From Gammaproteobacteria bacterium UBA2675 (GTDB lineage: Bacteria; Pseudomonadota; Gammaproteobacteria; Pseudomonadales; Pseudohongiellaceae), in assembly GCA_002354805.1 (NCBI GenBank), contig DEMH01000009.1:310001-374000 (forward strand): a stretch of DNA of 64,000 nt, given 5' to 3'. Positions 8,385 through 15,881 of this stretch are shown here, one piece after another. Below the pieces are notes generated by a model that ran no database searches, was not told the DNA's origin, and saw only the letters and a list, made by a program, of their open reading frames with translations. Both the position numbers and the translations under genes were made by a program. Position 1 is the first letter of the stretch; every line of letters starts with the position of its first letter.

Positions 8385-8450
8385 CAAACGCACGCAATGT
8401 ACCGCGAAAGACGCGGCCTGACGCCCTGCGTTGCGCTCCAGGCGATAAGT
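8379..8450 (+). repeat. Degenerate attC-like site 5
   Basis: The 5' arm TCGTAAC is followed by AAACGC, and the inner arms CGCACGCA and TGCGTTGCG pair with one extra base. The 3' arm is GATAAGT rather than GTTAAGT, losing the GTT core at which integrases cut. It may therefore be a decayed site marking the downstream end of the array. Confidence 0.5.
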
Positions 8451-8460
8451 GTAACTGAGT

Positions 8461-8742
8461 ATGGAAGATATTCTAAATAAACTTACAGGCTATACACTCG
8501 CATTGAGAGATGCTTTAGAGCGCACCAATGAATCGAGTGAGCGACCAGTCATCTCCAGGCACCTGGCTGCGGCAGCGGAAATGTATGCGCTATTGCACAT
8601 GCATAAAACCAGTGAAGCAATTGCGCACATTGTAAAAGCCGAAAACCGAATCCATGGCTGGTCAACGCTATCCGGCGACAACGGGCAAAGGGTTGCCAAA
8701 AAATGGCTGGAGTTTATTGAAGCGGCAGGAGTCGAGCTATGA
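8461..8742 (+). CDS. Hypothetical protein, 93 aa
   Basis: I do not recognise this family. The protein is soluble and predicted mostly helical, with no signal peptide or membrane segment (MEDILNKLTGYTLALRDALE start; RVAKKWLEFIEAAG end). It starts ten bases after the degenerate attC site 5, so it may be the last cassette, but no attC-like structure follows its stop. It is followed 58 bases later by a small membrane-protein gene on the same strand. Confidence 0.6.
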   Translation: MEDILNKLTGYTLALRDALERTNESSERPVISRHLAAAAEMYALLHMHKTSEAIAHIVKAENRIHGWSTLSGDNGQRVAKKWLEFIEAAGVEL

Positions 8743-8800
8743 CAATCAAGTCAATATCGCTCCCTGCGTCCTACAGTTAACAGAAACTACAGGCAGAGCC

Positions 8801-9085
8801 ATGTTTAAAAAATTCTGGTTATTCGGTCCGATCATGGGCGTTATATCTGCCTCCATTGCAGCACTGATATTTACGGTATGGGACTGGCTGGAGAATCCTG
8901 GCGGGATATTTCGTGACGCGAATGGTACAAATTGGAATTTCGTCTACGACACTGCAGTAAGCTGGTTTGTGCCGACATTTATTACCGTTGCCATAATCGC
9001 CTCAGCCGGCCACATCCTGTTCTCCGTTGTGCTCCTGGCTATTAGAAGGCGTCTTTCAGCTAAAGATGATAGATTCAATACATAG
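8801..9085 (+). CDS. Small two-TM membrane protein, 94 aa
   Basis: The ATG at 8801 gives MFKKFWLFGPIMGVISASIA, a first hydrophobic segment. A polar loop (WDWLENPGGIFRDANGTNW) and a second membrane segment around residues 55-78 follow, then a basic tail, RRRLSAKDD. The frame is open further upstream to 8654, but that part overlaps the preceding gene in another frame and is unlikely to be coding. No family recognised. Confidence 0.6.
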   Translation: MFKKFWLFGPIMGVISASIAALIFTVWDWLENPGGIFRDANGTNWNFVYDTAVSWFVPTFITVAIIASAGHILFSVVLLAIRRRLSAKDDRFNT

Positions 9086-9188
9086 CAGTTTGCTCAATTG
9101 GCCCCCTAATGCCAGGCAGCAGGACAAGCCGCCACGTCAATTTGCCTATTAACAGGAAGCTGGCTTACTTCACCTGAAGGGACTAAAT

Positions 9189-9860
9189 GTGAACAGAATA
9201 GAATATATTGCTGGCCTGTCTGCCATAGTATTGGCGTTGATTTATATCGGCGCATTCATCTATTTCGGAGCCTTTTGGGCTTATCCTCACTCCGGGGAGG
9301 TATCTGAACAACTTGGGTATCTCGCAGATAATCAACTCGTAATAAGCATTGTCTATTTTTCTATTTACGCCCTGTTTGGCGTTGTGCTTTCGGTTCTGGT
9401 ACTAGGGCTCCACGAACAGCACTCCACCCTCAAGACCTTTTATGTAAGCAAGCTCGCTGCTCTATTCGGCGCTATATGGGTTGGTCTCGTTATAGCGAGT
9501 GGCATGATATTTGTCATAGGTTTGGGGTCAGTTGTTGACCTGGCGTCAACAGATATCGATAGAGCCTCAGATACCTGGCACATAGTGACGCTGCTTACTG
9601 AAAGCCTTGGAGGCGGTAATGAGCTGGTTGGTGGAGTATGGGTACTTTTAATCAGCCTTTGCAACCTGTCCGGCAAGATCTTCTCCAAATGGCTTAATTG
9701 CCTTGGTCTGTTTGTGGGTGCTGCCGGTATAGCAACGGTCTATCCTGCTGAAATTTTCACGGAGATGTTTGGTATTTCACAAATAGTCTGGTTTGTTTGG
9801 ATGGGTTTCAGCTTTATTGGGCAAGCAAAAGCTATCAATCCAAGTCAGGTGGATGTGTAA
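9189..9860 (+). CDS. Multi-pass membrane protein (DUF4386-like layout)
   Basis: This 223-residue protein starts at a GTG with AAGGGA upstream; the overlapping ATG at 9187 is followed at once by a stop. It has about six hydrophobic segments. The order of segments resembles the DUF4386 protein at 5909 but no diagnostic motif was matched, so the link is tentative. It begins MNRIEYIAGLSAIVLALIY and contains a VGGVWVLLISLCNLSGK loop typical of small integral membrane proteins. The function is unknown. The neighbours are also small orphan genes on the same strand. Confidence 0.7.
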   Translation: MNRIEYIAGLSAIVLALIYIGAFIYFGAFWAYPHSGEVSEQLGYLADNQLVISIVYFSIYALFGVVLSVLVLGLHEQHSTLKTFYVSKLAALFGAIWVGLVIASGMIFVIGLGSVVDLASTDIDRASDTWHIVTLLTESLGGGNELVGGVWVLLISLCNLSGKIFSKWLNCLGLFVGAAGIATVYPAEIFTEMFGISQIVWFVWMGFSFIGQAKAINPSQVDV

Positions 9861-9918
9861 ATACAATTACTATTCGCGCGTGACGTCGAGCGGATTTTGT
9901 ACTGCAGGGAGCGACTAC

Positions 9919-10113
9919 ATGAAATTGCCAAACAAACAGCAGGGAAAGACAGAAAGCCCACTAGCCGTCGGAATTGCGATTGGCGTCGCCATTGGCGTGG
10001 CATTGGGTGTCGCGCTTGAAAATTTGGCGCTGGGCATTGGCGTTGGTATAGCATTGGGTGCGGCTATCGCAAGCACAAAGGCCAAAAAAGAAGATGATGG
10101 TTCTGAAGACTGA
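9919..10113 (+). CDS. Glycine-zipper small protein, 64 aa
   Basis: The start at 9919 has AGGGAG upstream. After a polar N-terminus (MKLPNKQQGKTESP) comes a Gly/Ala/Val segment of about 35 residues with repeated G-x-A-x-G spacing (VGIAIGVAIGVALGVAL and GIGVGIALGAAIA), then a charged tail KKEDDGSED. This glycine-zipper pattern occurs in membrane-associating helices, including some phage or toxin-like peptides and outer-membrane lipoproteins. There is no signal peptide or lipobox here. The function is unknown. Confidence 0.6.
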   Translation: MKLPNKQQGKTESPLAVGIAIGVAIGVALGVALENLALGIGVGIALGAAIASTKAKKEDDGSED

Positions 10114-10167
10114 GCTGCACTTGTGGCATCTCTCCAATTGATTCCAACAGCCTGAATAAGGAAGTAT

Positions 10168-10734
10168 ATGTCACTTACAAGTCTAATCGTTCCTACCTGC
10201 ACGCAGATGCTCGGCTCACTTTCTCGCTGGTTGCAAAAGGCGCAGCAACAAATGCCAGCAGATGAGGCCGAGGCGCTGCTGTCAGCGCGCCTGGCACCGG
10301 ACATGTTTCCACTTTCCACGCAGATTCGCTTTGCCTGCGTCCAGGTTCATGAAGCGATCAGCAGACTCCAGGGAGCGCCGCTGTCTCCAGTTGTCCAGGA
10401 GCTGCTGGAAGAGGGTCGCAATGCGGCAGATAAGCCTGGAACCCTGGCGGATGCGCAGACCCTGATTGATAAAACCCTGACGGCACTCAAGGAGCTCTCG
10501 GCAGATGCTCTGGACGCAAACTCAGGCAAACCACTTGTGCATGAGCTGCCGAATGGCATGATTCTGGATCTGACTGCCGAGCAGTACGCGCGCGACTGGT
10601 CACTCAGTCAGTTTTATTTTCATGTCATGATCGCTTATGCAATTTTGCGCAACAACAATGTGGAAATCGGCAAGGGCGACTACGTGGCACACATGTTTCC
10701 GTATATTCGGCCAGAAACGATACCCAAAGGCTGA
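10168..10734 (+). CDS. DUF1993 family protein
   Basis: The 188-residue soluble protein begins MSLTSLIVPTCTQMLGSLSRWL, with the later LAPDMFPLSTQIRFACVQV segment and the DWSLSQFYFHVMIAYAILRN segment near the C-terminus. These are the conserved parts of the DUF1993 family, which has a four-helix DinB-like organisation. No enzymatic role is established for the family. It is followed 26 bases later by an exported lipase-like gene on the same strand, so the two may be co-transcribed. Confidence 0.88.
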   Translation: MSLTSLIVPTCTQMLGSLSRWLQKAQQQMPADEAEALLSARLAPDMFPLSTQIRFACVQVHEAISRLQGAPLSPVVQELLEEGRNAADKPGTLADAQTLIDKTLTALKELSADALDANSGKPLVHELPNGMILDLTAEQYARDWSLSQFYFHVMIAYAILRNNNVEIGKGDYVAHMFPYIRPETIPKG

Positions 10735-10760
10735 CAGTCTGGCGTTATTGGAGTCGACTG

Positions 10761-11465
10761 ATGAAAGTACTGCTCACGATAACACTGCTGCTCGTATCGA
10801 TGACCACCCACGCAGAAGAATGTGTGATTCTGCTGCATGGTTTGGCCAGAACGGCCTCGTCAATGTCTGATATCGAAGACAGGCTGACGGATGAGGGATA
10901 CAAGGTTGTTAATGTTGATTACCCCTCGCGGGACGGTACAATCGAAGAGCTGGCTGAACTGGCAGTCAGTGAAGGCCTGGCTGACTGCAATAGCACGGAA
11001 AGTTCCAGCATTCATTTTGTAACCCACTCGATGGGTGGCATTCTGGTACGTCAGTATCTGTCGCAGAACATAATAGAAAAGCTGGGTCGCACGGTCATGC
11101 TTGGACCACCCAATCAGGGCAGCGAAGTTGTCGACAAGCTTGGCGAAATGCCCGGTTTCGAATTTATCAATGGGCCAGCCGGTATGCAGCTTGGCACAGG
11201 AACCCATGATGTTCCGCAGTCGCTGGGGCCAGCCAATTTTGAGGTGGGCATCATCGCCGGGACACGCTCAATCAATCTGATCCTGTCAGTGCTGATACCG
11301 GATACGGATGATGGCAAGGTTTCATTAGAGAGCGCCCATCTGGAAAACGAAACCGACTTCATTGAAATGCCGGTGACTCACCCCTTTATGATGCACAACG
11401 AAGAAGTGATTGATAACGTCGTTCATTTTCTGAAGAACGGCGTGTTCATCGACTCGCAGGTGTAA
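10761..11465 (+). CDS. Exported lipase-like alpha/beta hydrolase
   Basis: The 234-residue protein has a signal peptide (MKVLLTITLLLVSMTTHAEE, cut after the Ala). The oxyanion-hole segment is ILLHGLARTASSM, and the nucleophile elbow is THSMGG (G/T-H-S-M-G, about residues 90-95). The GPPNQGSEVVDKL stretch is the one typical of bacterial triacylglycerol lipase/PGAP1-like proteins; the late His is expected in THPFMMHNEEV. It therefore probably hydrolyses esters in the periplasm or outside the cell. The stop codon lies in a GTGTAAC sequence at the edge of a strong inverted repeat. Confidence 0.88.
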   Translation: MKVLLTITLLLVSMTTHAEECVILLHGLARTASSMSDIEDRLTDEGYKVVNVDYPSRDGTIEELAELAVSEGLADCNSTESSSIHFVTHSMGGILVRQYLSQNIIEKLGRTVMLGPPNQGSEVVDKLGEMPGFEFINGPAGMQLGTGTHDVPQSLGPANFEVGIIAGTRSINLILSVLIPDTDDGKVSLESAHLENETDFIEMPVTHPFMMHNEEVIDNVVHFLKNGVFIDSQV

Positions 11466-11468
11466 CGG

Positions 11469-11506
11469 GCTGGTTAGAGAAACCATCGAACTTTTCTCTA
11501 ACCAGC
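11469..11506. terminator. Convergent terminator (14-bp perfect stem)
   Basis: The arms 11469-11482 and 11493-11506 are perfectly complementary (GCTGGTTAGAGAAA and TTTCTCTAACCAGC) with a 10-base loop. The AAA/TTT ends of the arms sit next to the loop. It lies between two convergent genes and probably ends transcription in both directions. Flanking GTGTAAC and GTTAGAC also make it look like an attC site; see findings. Confidence 0.6.
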
Positions 11507-11545
11507 AGTTAGACGGCGCACTGGAATGCAACGTGCGCCAGGGGT

Positions 11546-12373
11546 TTAGAACACGTAGATAAAGCCTATGCCCACTTCTGCTTCATAGTTATTGCGTGAG
11601 ATCGGGCTGTCCTTGACGTCGCTGCCATACAGCTCGTAAAGCACTTCGCCGAAGATCTGCCAGTTCTCATTGATGTAGTTGCGGTAAGTGTAATTGAGTC
11701 CCAGCGAGCGGAAGCCGCTGCTCAGTTGAGTCTGAGGCAGACCTGATGCCGCTGCCTGCTGCGCGGTGATACCAAAATCGGTATTGGCGCGGTCGCTGTC
11801 GTGAACCACAGCAACGACACCCAGCTCAGAACCAGTGCCATCTGTCTGCTCCCCGAAGCGGCGTCCAACGCCAAAGATGCCCAGCGTCCCGTTGTCTCCC
11901 GTCACAACGCGGCCATCCAGCCAGTAACGCCAGTCGGAACTGAAAGCACGACGCGCCTGCAGCACAGCCTCAAAACTTTCTTCGGCATTGCCGAGGCCAT
12001 TCAGTCGGCCGTCATCGGAATCGCCTTCTTCGCGGCCTTCTTCAAAACCAATTGCAGCATCAAAGAACCACGTGTCAGCGCGACGACCGCGCCAGCCCAG
12101 CGCCTCACCGGCAAAGTAAAAAATATTGTCGCCGCTGCGCCACTGCACCGAACCAGCCGGATCGACTTCGACGCCGAACTCATCCGAGCCTTCGTAAGCG
12201 GTTTCATACTCAACACCCAGGCCCAGACCAAAGGCCCAGCCATTGTCACCCCGGGTGAAGTCGTCGATTGAAGGCAGGGGCACCAGGGCAGTGTCTCCGC
12301 CCTGCGCCAGCGTTGATTGAGAGATGACCAGGCTGGTTAAAGCTGTCAGTAGTAAACCTGTCGATTTGTTCAT
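11546..12373 (-). CDS. MipA/OmpV-family outer-membrane protein
   Basis: The start at 12373 gives MNKSTGLLLTALTSLVISQ plus a signal cleavage after STLAQ; the frame remains open to 12433 but upstream residues do not look like a signal peptide. The mature part (about 250 residues) alternates hydrophobic and polar residues as in a beta-barrel, contains GLGVEYETAYEGSDEFGVE near the start, and ends in an aromatic residue (GIGFIYVF), as outer-membrane barrels do. MipA was described in E. coli as a scaffold between murein-synthesising and -degrading enzymes; OmpV relatives are porin-like. The exact role here is unknown. It is divergent from the cytochrome/Vgb-like gene. Confidence 0.85.
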   Translation of the reverse strand: MNKSTGLLLTALTSLVISQSTLAQGGDTALVPLPSIDDFTRGDNGWAFGLGLGVEYETAYEGSDEFGVEVDPAGSVQWRSGDNIFYFAGEALGWRGRRADTWFFDAAIGFEEGREEGDSDDGRLNGLGNAEESFEAVLQARRAFSSDWRYWLDGRVVTGDNGTLGIFGVGRRFGEQTDGTGSELGVVAVVHDSDRANTDFGITAQQAAASGLPQTQLSSGFRSLGLNYTYRNYINENWQIFGEVLYELYGSDVKDSPISRNNYEAEVGIGFIYVF

Positions 12374-12587
12374 AGGTATTCGTGCCACCTTAAGCTGATA
12401 CAGAGTGATTAGTGAGATGGCAGAAATACGCAAAATTTTCTTGTGCAGATCACAGGCAGCAGGCTCAAGCAGCTTGGATGCCTGTGGCGAAGTACGACCG
12501 GCTGCAGTATATTGAACACGAGCCCGATTAACTGACCAGCCTTCGTTATCACCAATTTAAATAAAAGCATCAGCTAAGGAGATTCGG

Positions 12588-13799
12588 ATGATCAGGTACG
12601 CGCTTTCCGTCGCAATCATCACTGCCGGCCTGTTGTCAGCAGCACCTGCCATTTCCCAGCCGGGCGGCAACGTCGAACTGCCGGATGGTCCGGGCAAGGA
12701 CCTGGTTCAGATTGCCTGTACGAGCTGCCATGGCATCAATCTCATTACGCGTTCGGCTGGTTACGCTTCAGCGGCGGACTGGCACCGGGTGTTTTCGACC
12801 ATGGTTGAATTGCCGGCGGCGCAGGCGGAGACCATCGCCACCTATCTGGCAACCCACTTCCCCGAAGATACCAGCCGCCGACCCAGGCTGGTGGCGGGTG
12901 ACTTTAATATCGACATTATTGAATGGCAGGTGCCGACACTGGGTCAGCGCTCGCGCGATCCGGCAGAAGCCCCGGACGGCTCCATCTGGTGGACGGGTAT
13001 GTGGGCCAGCCTGGCCGGTCGCCTGGATCCGGAAACCGGGCAGATGGAAGAGTATCATTTGCCGCCATCCGCCCGGCCCCACACCATCGTGCCTGATGAT
13101 GAGGGCAATATCTGGTACACCGGCAACAGCAACGCCACGATTGGCAAGCTGGATCCGGAGACCGGCATGATCACTGAGTATCCAACCCAGGGACGCGATC
13201 CGCACTCCGCTGTTTTCCATCCTAATGGCAACCTCTATTTCACCTCTCAGGGCGCGGCCATGCTGGGCCGACTGAACCCTGATACCGGTGAGCTGCGCGA
13301 AATCGACACGGAACCCCGACCCTACGGTATCAAGGTTGCTCAGAATGGCGATGTCTGGATTGCCTACAACGGCACCAACAAGCTGGGCCGGATGGACCCG
13401 GACTCCATGGAAGTTCGCTACTACGAGGTGCCGGACGAGCGAACGCGCATCCGCAGACTGGATATCGACAGCCAGGGCGACATCTGGTTCGTCAACTCCA
13501 CCATGGGCAAGATCGGCAGGCTGGAGCCCGAAACCGGTGAGATTGTGCAATGGGATTCACCCAGCGGGCCCGATTCCCACCCTTATGCCATTGCCGTGAT
13601 TGACGACGTGATCTGGTACAATGAGTCCGGCATGCGGCCCGATGCGCTGGTCCGCTTTGATCCGGCAGCCGAGCGCTTCCAGAGCTGGGCGATTCCATCC
13701 GGTGTAGGCATCATCCGGCATGTCTGGGTGACTGAGGACAAAAACCTGCTGATTCACCAGAGCAGCAGTAACCATATTGGATTGGTGAGGATTGACTGA
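12588..13799 (+). CDS. Cytochrome c domain fused to Vgb-type beta-propeller
   Basis: A 403-residue protein preceded by TAAGGAG. It has a signal peptide (to about residue 23, AISQP), then a c-type heme motif CTSCHG around residue 44, then a six- or seven-bladed propeller built of repeats such as DEGNIWYTGNSNATIGKLDPETG and NGDVWIAYNGTNKLGRMDPD. The propeller resembles virginiamycin B lyase (Vgb) and related proteins. The attached heme domain argues for a periplasmic redox or quinoprotein-like function rather than antibiotic lysis. I did not identify the lyase catalytic residues. It stands alone between a divergent MipA gene and the antiporter gene. Confidence 0.85.
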   Translation: MIRYALSVAIITAGLLSAAPAISQPGGNVELPDGPGKDLVQIACTSCHGINLITRSAGYASAADWHRVFSTMVELPAAQAETIATYLATHFPEDTSRRPRLVAGDFNIDIIEWQVPTLGQRSRDPAEAPDGSIWWTGMWASLAGRLDPETGQMEEYHLPPSARPHTIVPDDEGNIWYTGNSNATIGKLDPETGMITEYPTQGRDPHSAVFHPNGNLYFTSQGAAMLGRLNPDTGELREIDTEPRPYGIKVAQNGDVWIAYNGTNKLGRMDPDSMEVRYYEVPDERTRIRRLDIDSQGDIWFVNSTMGKIGRLEPETGEIVQWDSPSGPDSHPYAIAVIDDVIWYNESGMRPDALVRFDPAAERFQSWAIPSGVGIIRHVWVTEDKNLLIHQSSSNHIGLVRID

Positions 13800-13837
13800 G
13801 AGCAGCCGTCACGATTTCCAGCTGAAGCTTAAACCTT

Positions 13838-14800
13838 ATGTTAAACCTGTTGTTGGTAATTGCCGGGATCCTGCTTTTAACGGCCGGTGGTGAGGCGCTG
13901 ATCAGAGGGTCACTCGCCGCTGCCCACCGGCTGGGTATCTCTCCTCTTCTTAGTGGCTTGCTGATTGTGGGTTTTGGCACGTCTGCACCAGAGTTAGTGG
14001 TCTCAATCGAGGCGGCGCTCAGTGAGCGACCGGATATCGCAATCGGCAATGTTGTCGGTAGCAACATCGGTAACATTCTGCTGATTCTGGGGCTTTGCGC
14101 GGTGATATCGCCGCTGGCTGTCAGGCCGCTTGTGCTTAGGCGCGACGGTGTTACAGTTGTTGCGGCGAGCATTCTGTTTCTCATCCTGGTCGGCGGTGAC
14201 GCCCTGGCCAGGTCCGATGCTGCCATATTTCTTTTGGCGCTGGCAGCTTACCTGACCTGGGCATATTGGACGGAAAGATCTGGTCAGGCTCCATCAGCAG
14301 GATTGCATATCGCTGAGGGTGAGGCAGTTACCGCATTGCCCAAAACGACGCTCTGGATTGTGACGGCGGTCGTATTGGGGCTTGGATGCTTAATAGTTGG
14401 CTCTCAGGTATTGTTGACAGGGGCCGTTGGAATCGCGGAATCCTTTAATCTATCTGAGGCGGTCATAGGGTTGACCCTGGTGGCGGTTGGTACTTCCCTT
14501 CCTGAACTTTCGATATCAGTGATCGCAGCATTCCGCAGACAGGCCGACGTTGCTATCGGTAATATTCTTGGCAGTAACATTTTTAACCTGCTGGGAATAC
14601 TCGGAATTTCTGCCCTGTTGCAACCGCTTCCGGTGCACGCCCGCATCCTGCAGTTTGATCAATGGGTGATGTTGGCTACATCTCTGATATTACTTGTTTT
14701 TCTTTACACTGGCAGTCGACTAAGCAGAATTGAGGGCAGCCTGCTCTTGCTTGGATACTGCGCGTACCTGGCTCTGAGTTTCACAATATATGGAACATAA
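13838..14800 (+). CDS. Calcium/sodium antiporter, CaCA family (YrbG-like)
   Basis: The 320-residue protein has ten hydrophobic segments in two inverted halves. The alpha-1 and alpha-2 repeats that bind the ions are plain: GFGTSAPELVVSIEAAL with GNVVGSNIGNILLILG in the first half, and AVGTSLPELSISVIAAF with GNILGSNIFNLLGILG in the second. These are the Glu/Ser/Asn-containing motifs of the YrbG/NCX group, which exchanges Ca2+ for Na+ (or Na+/K+) across the inner membrane. The ion preference cannot be settled from sequence. It starts 38 bases after the preceding gene and could be read through from it. Confidence 0.92.
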   Translation: MLNLLLVIAGILLLTAGGEALIRGSLAAAHRLGISPLLSGLLIVGFGTSAPELVVSIEAALSERPDIAIGNVVGSNIGNILLILGLCAVISPLAVRPLVLRRDGVTVVAASILFLILVGGDALARSDAAIFLLALAAYLTWAYWTERSGQAPSAGLHIAEGEAVTALPKTTLWIVTAVVLGLGCLIVGSQVLLTGAVGIAESFNLSEAVIGLTLVAVGTSLPELSISVIAAFRRQADVAIGNILGSNIFNLLGILGISALLQPLPVHARILQFDQWVMLATSLILLVFLYTGSRLSRIEGSLLLLGYCAYLALSFTIYGT

Positions 14801-14875
14801 AAAGCCAGTTCTGGAATAAGTTCTCACCGCATTCGTTAAACAATCGTCAATACTACAAAATGGGAGGAATTGACG

Positions 14876-15820
14876 ATGCGTAAGACGAATATTTCAGATG
14901 TATTCAAACCTTCAATGCTCGCGCTGGCTTGCGCGGTGGCAATTGGTGCACCGGCAATTCATGCGCAGGACAATGCCTCTGGCGCTTCCGTAAACGCTCA
15001 GACAAGTGTATCGGTAAAAGCCGAGACAGATACAACGGCTTCATTCGATACTGCTTCTGAGCAATCCACCGCTTCAGTGGATAACAGTAATTCGGTTGAA
15101 GCCGAGGCAGAGGCTGATGCCAGCGCCGATGCAGATACCCGCAGCGCGACTGACACTGCAGGTGAAATTGCCACGGCAGCAGAATCATCTGCAGCTCAAG
15201 CGGCAGGCACAGTAGAGGCGGGCCTGAGCACGGCTGCAACACAGGCAGAGCAGGTTGCTGTGCAGGCTCAGGCAACGGCCAGTGCCAACGTCGAACGTGC
15301 TGAGAACCTGGCGGTGAGCGCCCAGCAGCGTGCGGAAACGGCGGCCATGCGTGCTGAAGCAGCTGCTGATTCGGCCAGAGTCGCTGTCATGGCGAATGCC
15401 GAAGCAGGTGTTAATGCAACTGGGCTTCTGGTTGCTGAGGCAGCCCAGCAGGCGCGCGAGGAAGTTCGCAACACAGCCGACGAAGCCACTCGCGAGGAAG
15501 TGCGGGGAGCAGTTGGTGCTGCGGTGAGCACCGCGGTCACTTCGGCTACCAAGGCACAGGTCAACGAGTCCGTTCAATCTGACGTCGGCGCAACCGTGTC
15601 CTCAGCGGTACGCTCTGAAGTGTCGCAAAGCGTTGCCGAATCGGCACGCGGAAGCGTCGCTGCCAGTGTGCGTGAGAATGTACAGAACACCGTCAAGGAA
15701 GATGTGCGTGGCCAGGTTGGCAATGAAGTGAGCCAGCAGGTCAGCAGCCAGGTTAACAGCTCTGTGCGTGAGAGTGTGCGCGGCAACGTCCGTAACACGA
15801 TCACTGGCATTGGCAGCTAA
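14876..15820 (+). CDS. Exported Ala-rich protein with long tetrapeptide (xxxV) repeat domain
   Basis: The ATG at 14876 follows GGGAGG; a TTG two codons earlier is not needed. The 314-residue protein has a signal peptide (to IHAQ, about residue 31), a low-complexity Ala/Ser/Glu/Asp segment, an Ala-rich, probably helical middle part, and then residues 186-309, which read as 31 consecutive four-residue units ending in Val (sometimes Ala or Thr, Ile in the last). Twelve uninterrupted xxxV units occur at the end (RGSV AASV RENV QNTV KEDV and so on). A strict period of four is neither the heptad nor the hendecad of ordinary coiled coils. No family is recognised. A terminator separates it from the beta-barrel gene that follows. 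Confidence 0.85.
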   Translation: MRKTNISDVFKPSMLALACAVAIGAPAIHAQDNASGASVNAQTSVSVKAETDTTASFDTASEQSTASVDNSNSVEAEAEADASADADTRSATDTAGEIATAAESSAAQAAGTVEAGLSTAATQAEQVAVQAQATASANVERAENLAVSAQQRAETAAMRAEAAADSARVAVMANAEAGVNATGLLVAEAAQQAREEVRNTADEATREEVRGAVGAAVSTAVTSATKAQVNESVQSDVGATVSSAVRSEVSQSVAESARGSVAASVRENVQNTVKEDVRGQVGNEVSQQVSSQVNSSVRESVRGNVRNTITGIGS

Positions 15821-15836
15821 GACCGGCGTATGTATG

Positions 15837-15864
15837 GCCGGCGCCTCCCTGGCGCCGGCTTTTT
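15837..15864 (+). terminator. Rho-independent terminator
   Basis: A perfect 9-bp GC stem (GCCGGCGCC and GGCGCCGGC) with a five-base loop (TCCCT) is followed by five T. It lies 17 bases after the repeat-protein stop and just upstream of the beta-barrel gene, so the two are probably transcribed separately or with attenuated read-through. Confidence 0.85.
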
Positions 15865-15881
15865 CCTGAATGGTGAAAATC

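Larger units (their letters stand above)
3866..8450 (+). mobile_element. Integron-cassette-like array without integrase (CALIN)
   Basis: Five structured repeats at 4700-4756, 5826-5897, 6689-6740, 7923-8000 and 8379-8450 each follow the stop codon of a plus-strand gene, or contain it. Each has outer arms close to RYYYAAC and GTTRRRY, with the fifth 3' arm degenerate. Each also has paired inner arms interrupted by one unpaired base, which is the structural signature of attC recombination sites. All genes between them point the same way, are mutually unrelated and are AT-richer than the flanking chromosome. No intI gene or attI is visible, so the array fits the CALIN definition. It may once have been part of an integron or been inserted in trans. 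Boundaries are approximate: no attC-like site was found before the first gene. Confidence 0.75.

Noticed and set aside
9100..9180. CCCTAAT...TATTAAC region between the 94-aa and 223-aa genes as an attC site
   Set aside because: There is no GTTRRRY end or inner-arm pairing; the similarity is limited to the CCTAA word.
12768..13550. Minus-strand open frame of 260 codons opposite the cytochrome/Vgb gene
   Set aside because: It is the complement of the repeated propeller blades; the apparent repeats in its translation come from the propeller repeats.
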